A DNA stretch of 8,647 nt from contig CALZFJ010000064.1 in NCBI GenBank assembly GCA_945645715.1, positions 1-8,647 of the forward strand, in the 5' to 3' direction. Each line of letters begins with the position of its first letter. The stretch's first letter is position 1. Shown here in pieces: positions 5,179-8,647 of this stretch. The notes beneath the pieces were generated by a model that saw only the letters and a program-made list of their open reading frames with translations, searched no databases and had not been told where the DNA came from. The stretch comes from an uncultured Prevotellaceae bacterium (GTDB lineage: Bacteria; Bacteroidota; Bacteroidia; Bacteroidales; Muribaculaceae). The position numbers and the translations under genes are program-made.

Positions 5179-6858
5179 TTAGTTCCAAGCAGGATCTTGA
5201 GTAATCAACTTGTTGTTCTCCAATTCGTCTTGCGGAATGGGGTTGGTGTACATCTTCTCGGGGAAGTTGCGGTCCTGGTCATCGACCTCCACATAGTAGT
5301 AGGTGAGAGCGCCATTAGCCTCTTTCTCAATCTTGAAGCCGTGGGCGCGGTTGCCGGTGAATGCAGTGTGAGCGAGCTTCCAGCGGCGCATATCCCAGTA
5401 GTAGTGACCCTCGTAGGCAAGTTCCACCTTGCGCTCCTGGCGGATAGCAGCGAAGAGAGCATCGCCGCTAAGGCTTGAAGAGAGTGCGGGCAGACCTACT
5501 GCCGGGCGAGTGCGTACGTCGTTGAGCTTGGCGACAGCCTCAGGGGCGTCGTTGAGGCGGTAGCAAGCCTCGGCATAGTTGAGAAGCACCTCGGCATAGC
5601 GAATGAAGGTGAAAGGCTTGGTGCACTTAGAGCCATTGGCGAAGAGGTTGCCTTCATCTACGCGCTTGCGCAGATAGTAGCTTGTGGTGGATTTACCCTC
5701 GCACATATCCTGCTTCATCCACTCCATCCAGCCATCGGCACCGCCAACGAACGATTCGATTGTGCGGCCTTTCCAGTCGGCTCCGTTGTAGAGCACTGTG
5801 TGGGCGAAGCGCGGCTCAAGCTGGTCGTAGGGAGGAGTGGCTTGAGTGCCGCCGGCGGTGTGCCATGGGCTCCAGTCGGGAATACCACCTGTCACTTGCT
5901 CAAACGACTCAACCATTTCCTGCGTCGGGCAGCCATAACCGCCGCTCACAGGATTGGCAAAAGCAGCCTTGTCGCCGCCGGGCGAATAGTAGCAGTCGAA
6001 CTGGTGAGTCTGTGCTGTGAGGTCGAAGCAGAACTGGAAGATAGCTCCTTCGCCACCGGGAGTGTAGGGAGTCTCGAGGTCGGCAGGCATTGAGTAGCCC
6101 ATACCCATCACCTTGAGGGCAGCGTCCTTGGCATCTTGCCAACGCTCGGCATAGAGCATGGCGCGAGAGAGCAGAGCGTAAGCCACACCCGAAGTGAGGC
6201 GGCTGTTAGGCTTGATGCTCACGGGCAGGTGCTCGCCGGCGAAGGTGAGGTCCTGATAGATTTGCTCATACACCTCGGTGCGTCCCACAGCCTCGTGATC
6301 TTTCTGATAATCCTCCATATTGTCGGTGTAGAGAATCATCTTGGAGTAACGCTTAGCGAGAGTGAAGTAGTAGAAAGCGCGGAAGAAGCGGAATTCAGCC
6401 TCGATTTCAGCCTTCTGCTCATCGGCGAAAGTGCCATACTTGTGGAGGTTGGAGATGCTCTGGTTGGCAGTGGAGATGTAGCGATACATCGAGCCCCAGC
6501 AGCCAAGGTAGCTATCGACATAGCTCTTGGTGAGCGTAGAAGCTGTTCCGTAGGCAAACTCCGACGGAATGCGGTTCATTGAAGTGTAGTTGTAACCGCC
6601 ATACTTAAACAGCTCGGTGAGTGACTCGGAGAGACCGATGAAGCAGTCGCGGGTGCAACCGGTTCCATCACCGTAGCCGTTGATGAGGTTGAGGTCCTCA
6701 TACATATAGTTGGCTTGCAGCTGTGCATACTCATACTTGCTCCAGATGAGTTTATCGGAAGCAGAGTCGGTAGGGGTGGTATCGAGGAAATCGCTACACG
6801 ACACCATCGACAGAGCAGCGGCAGTTGTGAATAAGCAACTTAAAATCTTTGTTTTCAT
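5179..6858 (-). CDS. SusD/RagB family nutrient-binding outer-membrane lipoprotein
   Basis: This is a complete 559-residue protein, a normal length for the family. Residues 1-21 are a lipoprotein signal ending M-V-S-C21, followed by SDFLDTTPTD, the classic SusD N-terminus. The helical TPR-like part includes KAEIEAEFRFFRAFYYF (149-165) and SGVAYALLSRAMLYAE (223-238). The C-terminal RagB/SusD signature is present: RYAEVLLNYAEACYRLND (420-437), LNDVRTR (445-451), IRQERKVELAYEGHYYWDMRRW (472-493) and the closing NPIPQDELENN (539-549). It acts as the surface lid of the SusC barrel, binding glycan and closing the transporter. The middle section (~260-420), which usually carries ligand-contacting aromatic residues, is rich in Trp and Tyr. 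It starts 15 bases after the SusC stop. The ligand cannot be read from sequence. Confidence 0.97.
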   Translation of the reverse strand: MKTKILSCLFTTAAALSMVSCSDFLDTTPTDSASDKLIWSKYEYAQLQANYMYEDLNLINGYGDGTGCTRDCFIGLSESLTELFKYGGYNYTSMNRIPSEFAYGTASTLTKSYVDSYLGCWGSMYRYISTANQSISNLHKYGTFADEQKAEIEAEFRFFRAFYYFTLAKRYSKMILYTDNMEDYQKDHEAVGRTEVYEQIYQDLTFAGEHLPVSIKPNSRLTSGVAYALLSRAMLYAERWQDAKDAALKVMGMGYSMPADLETPYTPGGEGAIFQFCFDLTAQTHQFDCYYSPGGDKAAFANPVSGGYGCPTQEMVESFEQVTGGIPDWSPWHTAGGTQATPPYDQLEPRFAHTVLYNGADWKGRTIESFVGGADGWMEWMKQDMCEGKSTTSYYLRKRVDEGNLFANGSKCTKPFTFIRYAEVLLNYAEACYRLNDAPEAVAKLNDVRTRPAVGLPALSSSLSGDALFAAIRQERKVELAYEGHYYWDMRRWKLAHTAFTGNRAHGFKIEKEANGALTYYYVEVDDQDRNFPEKMYTNPIPQDELENNKLITQDPAWN

Positions 6859-6873
6859 CGATAATACAGTTTT

Positions 6874-8647
6874 TTAGAATGTTAGAGTTAAACCACCCAT
6901 CAGAGTACGCTGCTGTGGGTAATATCCGTTATTAACCTCAGGCGACTCGGGGTCGAAGCCCTTGGGAAGGTCGTCGATAGTGAAGAGGTTTGAGCCTTGG
7001 AAGTAGATGCGGAGCTTCTCGATGCTGAGCTTGCTCATCCACTGCTTCGGGAAGGTGTAGCCAATCTGGAGTGACTTCAAGCGCAGATAGTCGCCCTTGC
7101 GGAACCAGAATGTAGAAGCCAGTCCGTTGTCGCCACCATGAGAAGTGTTTCCGGTGGTGAGGCGAGGCATTGTGCCGTTGGGGTTGTCGATGCTCCATGC
7201 GTTAGTCACAAGGTAGAGAGGTGAGTTGCCGCCTTCCTTGAACGACTGGGTCCAGATGGTATTATCATCGTAACCGTTGTAGTAGGTACCTGTCATCGAC
7301 ACGTCGAACTTAGCACCGCCGGTGAACTGGGCATTCACGTCGATACCGTTCCAGTCGGCAGAGAGAGTGAAACCGTAGGTGATTTCGGGGCGGAGACCGC
7401 GACCGATGCGTCCACGGTCGTCGTAGTCAATCTTACCGTCACCATTGCGATCGACATACTTGATGTCGCCCACGTTAGGACGTGTGCCAAACCATGCAGA
7501 GTTGTCGATTTCTTCCTCAGAGCGGAACAGACCGTCGGCTACCCAGCCATAGGTAGCATTGAGGCTTGTGCCGGTCACCTTCTGCCACTCAGGAGTGTTG
7601 GCAGCGTCGGGGTACTTAATCCAGCGGTTCTTAGCCCACGATACGTTGGCACCCACGCTGTAGTGGAAAGGCTTGCCTGCGAGCATGAACTTGTGGTTGT
7701 GAGTCACGAGCACGTCGATACCCTTGGCATCGGTAGCACCGATGTTGCCATAGCTCTCATAGTATCCACCCATCGAAGGAGGATAATCAGTGCCGAGCGA
7801 CTGGAGGATGTCGTAGGTGTAGTTGTAGAAAGCATCGAACTCAACCGCCAGAAGACCATTCCAGAGCGTAGCGTCGAAACCGTAGTTGAGCGAGCGTGTC
7901 TTGGTCCAGGTGAGGTTAGGATTGGCGATATAATTGAGATACACCGAGTTCATAGTGGTGTTGTCGAGGAAAATCTTGCTTCCGAAAGCATAGGTGCTGA
8001 GGAATGCGTAGGCACTTGAACCCGAGTCGTCACCGATGAGACCCATAGAAGCGCGAACCTTCAAGTCGCTCAACCAATCCTTAGTGCCCTCCATGAATTG
8101 CTCCTTAGAGATGCGCCAAGCCACCGAACCCGAGGGGAAGAATGCCCAGCGCTTGCCCGATGTGTTACCCGAGAACTTGTAGGAGCCATCGTAGCGGCCT
8201 GAGAACTCAGCGTAGTATTTCTGGTCGTAGTTATAGTTGGCACGGAATACGTAGCCCATCTGGCGAGAGCGGTTGCTCCAGCCACCGAGGTCGCTCATAG
8301 TTCCGTAGCTAAGTTCGGGAAGTTCGGCGAAGCTGAGGTCCTTGGCGTAAGCCGAGTGACCGTTGCTGCGATACTCGCGACCCTCCATGAGGACGAGAGC
8401 CGACACATTGTGCACCTCATTGAAAGTGTTGTCGTAGTTGATTTGTGCATTGCCGAGGAACTGCTGGCCATAGGTGGAACCTTCGCCCACGAGAATAGAT
8501 GAGCCCTTCTCGCCAAGCACCTTGGTGAATGTGCCCGAAGCCTTGCTATACTCCATCACATAGAATGGGGTATCGAGGTTCTTGTTGCGTGAATTGGTGT
8601 AGTCGTAGGCACCTGTAATCTTGGCTGACAGGCCCTTCACCCAAGGC
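6874..8647 (-). CDS. SusC/RagA family TonB-dependent transporter, C-terminal part (5' end cut by window)
   Basis: The visible 590 residues are the C-terminal ~60% of a protein that is usually about 1000 residues; the frame stays open to base 8647. The first visible residues, P-W-V-K-G-L-S, are an internal barrel segment, so the GTG at 8638-8640 is not a start. The signal peptide, carboxypeptidase-like domain, TonB box and plug are outside the window. Seen here are alternating beta strands of the outer-membrane barrel, the common loop DRNGDGKIDYDD, the near-terminal GSNLFTIDDLPKGFDPESPE segment and a C-terminal LTLTF with the terminal aromatic residue typical of outer-membrane barrels. Its role is TonB/ExbBD-driven import of oligosaccharide (or other ligand) fragments with the SusD partner immediately downstream. 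It would head the operon or follow genes beyond the right edge. Confidence 0.97.
   Translation of the reverse strand, partial: PWVKGLSAKITGAYDYTNSRNKNLDTPFYVMEYSKASGTFTKVLGEKGSSILVGEGSTYGQQFLGNAQINYDNTFNEVHNVSALVLMEGREYRSNGHSAYAKDLSFAELPELSYGTMSDLGGWSNRSRQMGYVFRANYNYDQKYYAEFSGRYDGSYKFSGNTSGKRWAFFPSGSVAWRISKEQFMEGTKDWLSDLKVRASMGLIGDDSGSSAYAFLSTYAFGSKIFLDNTTMNSVYLNYIANPNLTWTKTRSLNYGFDATLWNGLLAVEFDAFYNYTYDILQSLGTDYPPSMGGYYESYGNIGATDAKGIDVLVTHNHKFMLAGKPFHYSVGANVSWAKNRWIKYPDAANTPEWQKVTGTSLNATYGWVADGLFRSEEEIDNSAWFGTRPNVGDIKYVDRNGDGKIDYDDRGRIGRGLRPEITYGFTLSADWNGIDVNAQFTGGAKFDVSMTGTYYNGYDDNTIWTQSFKEGGNSPLYLVTNAWSIDNPNGTMPRLTTGNTSHGGDNGLASTFWFRKGDYLRLKSLQIGYTFPKQWMSKLSIEKLRIYFQGSNLFTIDDLPKGFDPESPEVNNGYYPQQRTLMGGLTLTF

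Noticed and set aside
8638..8640. GTG start for the SusC-like frame at the right edge
   Set aside because: The frame continues upstream as Pro-Trp to the window edge and the segment is an internal SusC barrel region, so the gene is truncated by the window, not short.

Overview
The window looks like a polysaccharide-utilisation-type locus from a member of the Bacteroidales (Bacteroidota). The grounds are an adjacent SusC/SusD pair, lipoproteins with a Cys followed by acidic residues, no obvious Shine-Dalgarno sequences, and AT-rich short leaders in an otherwise moderately GC-rich sequence. A Muribaculaceae- or Bacteroides-like gut commensal is plausible, but I cannot fix the genus from sequence alone. 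Every gene I can support lies on the minus strand, so the locus reads from right to left and both ends are cut by the window.

Reading in the direction of transcription: (i) the C-terminal ~590 residues of a SusC-type TonB-dependent outer-membrane transporter (6874-8647, 5' end outside the window); (ii) a complete SusD/RagB-type surface lipoprotein (5179-6858); (iii) a complete SusE/F-position lipoprotein with a DUF5018-like Ig region and a probable beta-propeller C-terminal part (3451-5157). These three are separated by only 15 and 21 bases and end at a clear intrinsic terminator (3397-3432). After a 177-base gap comes a second tight cluster: (iv) a NAGPA/DUF2233-family phosphodiester glycosidase lipoprotein (2236-3273); (v) a GHL10 (DUF187) glycoside-hydrolase-like lipoprotein (789-2177); (vi) the N-terminal 263 residues of a calcineurin-like metallophosphoesterase with a MetallophosN-type domain (1-789, 3' end outside the window). 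Genes v and vi overlap by one base (TAATG).

Working model (inference): the two surface lipoprotein hydrolases and the exported phosphoesterase process a phosphodiester-containing glycan, and the fragments are captured and imported by the SusC/SusD/DUF5018 complex. Candidates are a teichoic-acid-decorated cell wall, a phosphorylated host or yeast glycan, or a phosphate-containing capsule. The most striking sequence-level observation is that the phosphodiester glycosidase and the GHL10 enzyme, which have unrelated catalytic folds, carry nearly the same N-terminal lipoprotein module: Cys at residue 23, an acidic tetrad, QWWDW, a Pro/Asp/Glu linker, then W-x-D-A-x-A-N-F. The two genes share 15- and 17-base identical blocks there.

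No tRNA, rRNA, CRISPR array, insertion sequence or regulator gene (HTCS, anti-sigma/ECF sigma) is visible. There is no gene-free stretch longer than 300 bases.
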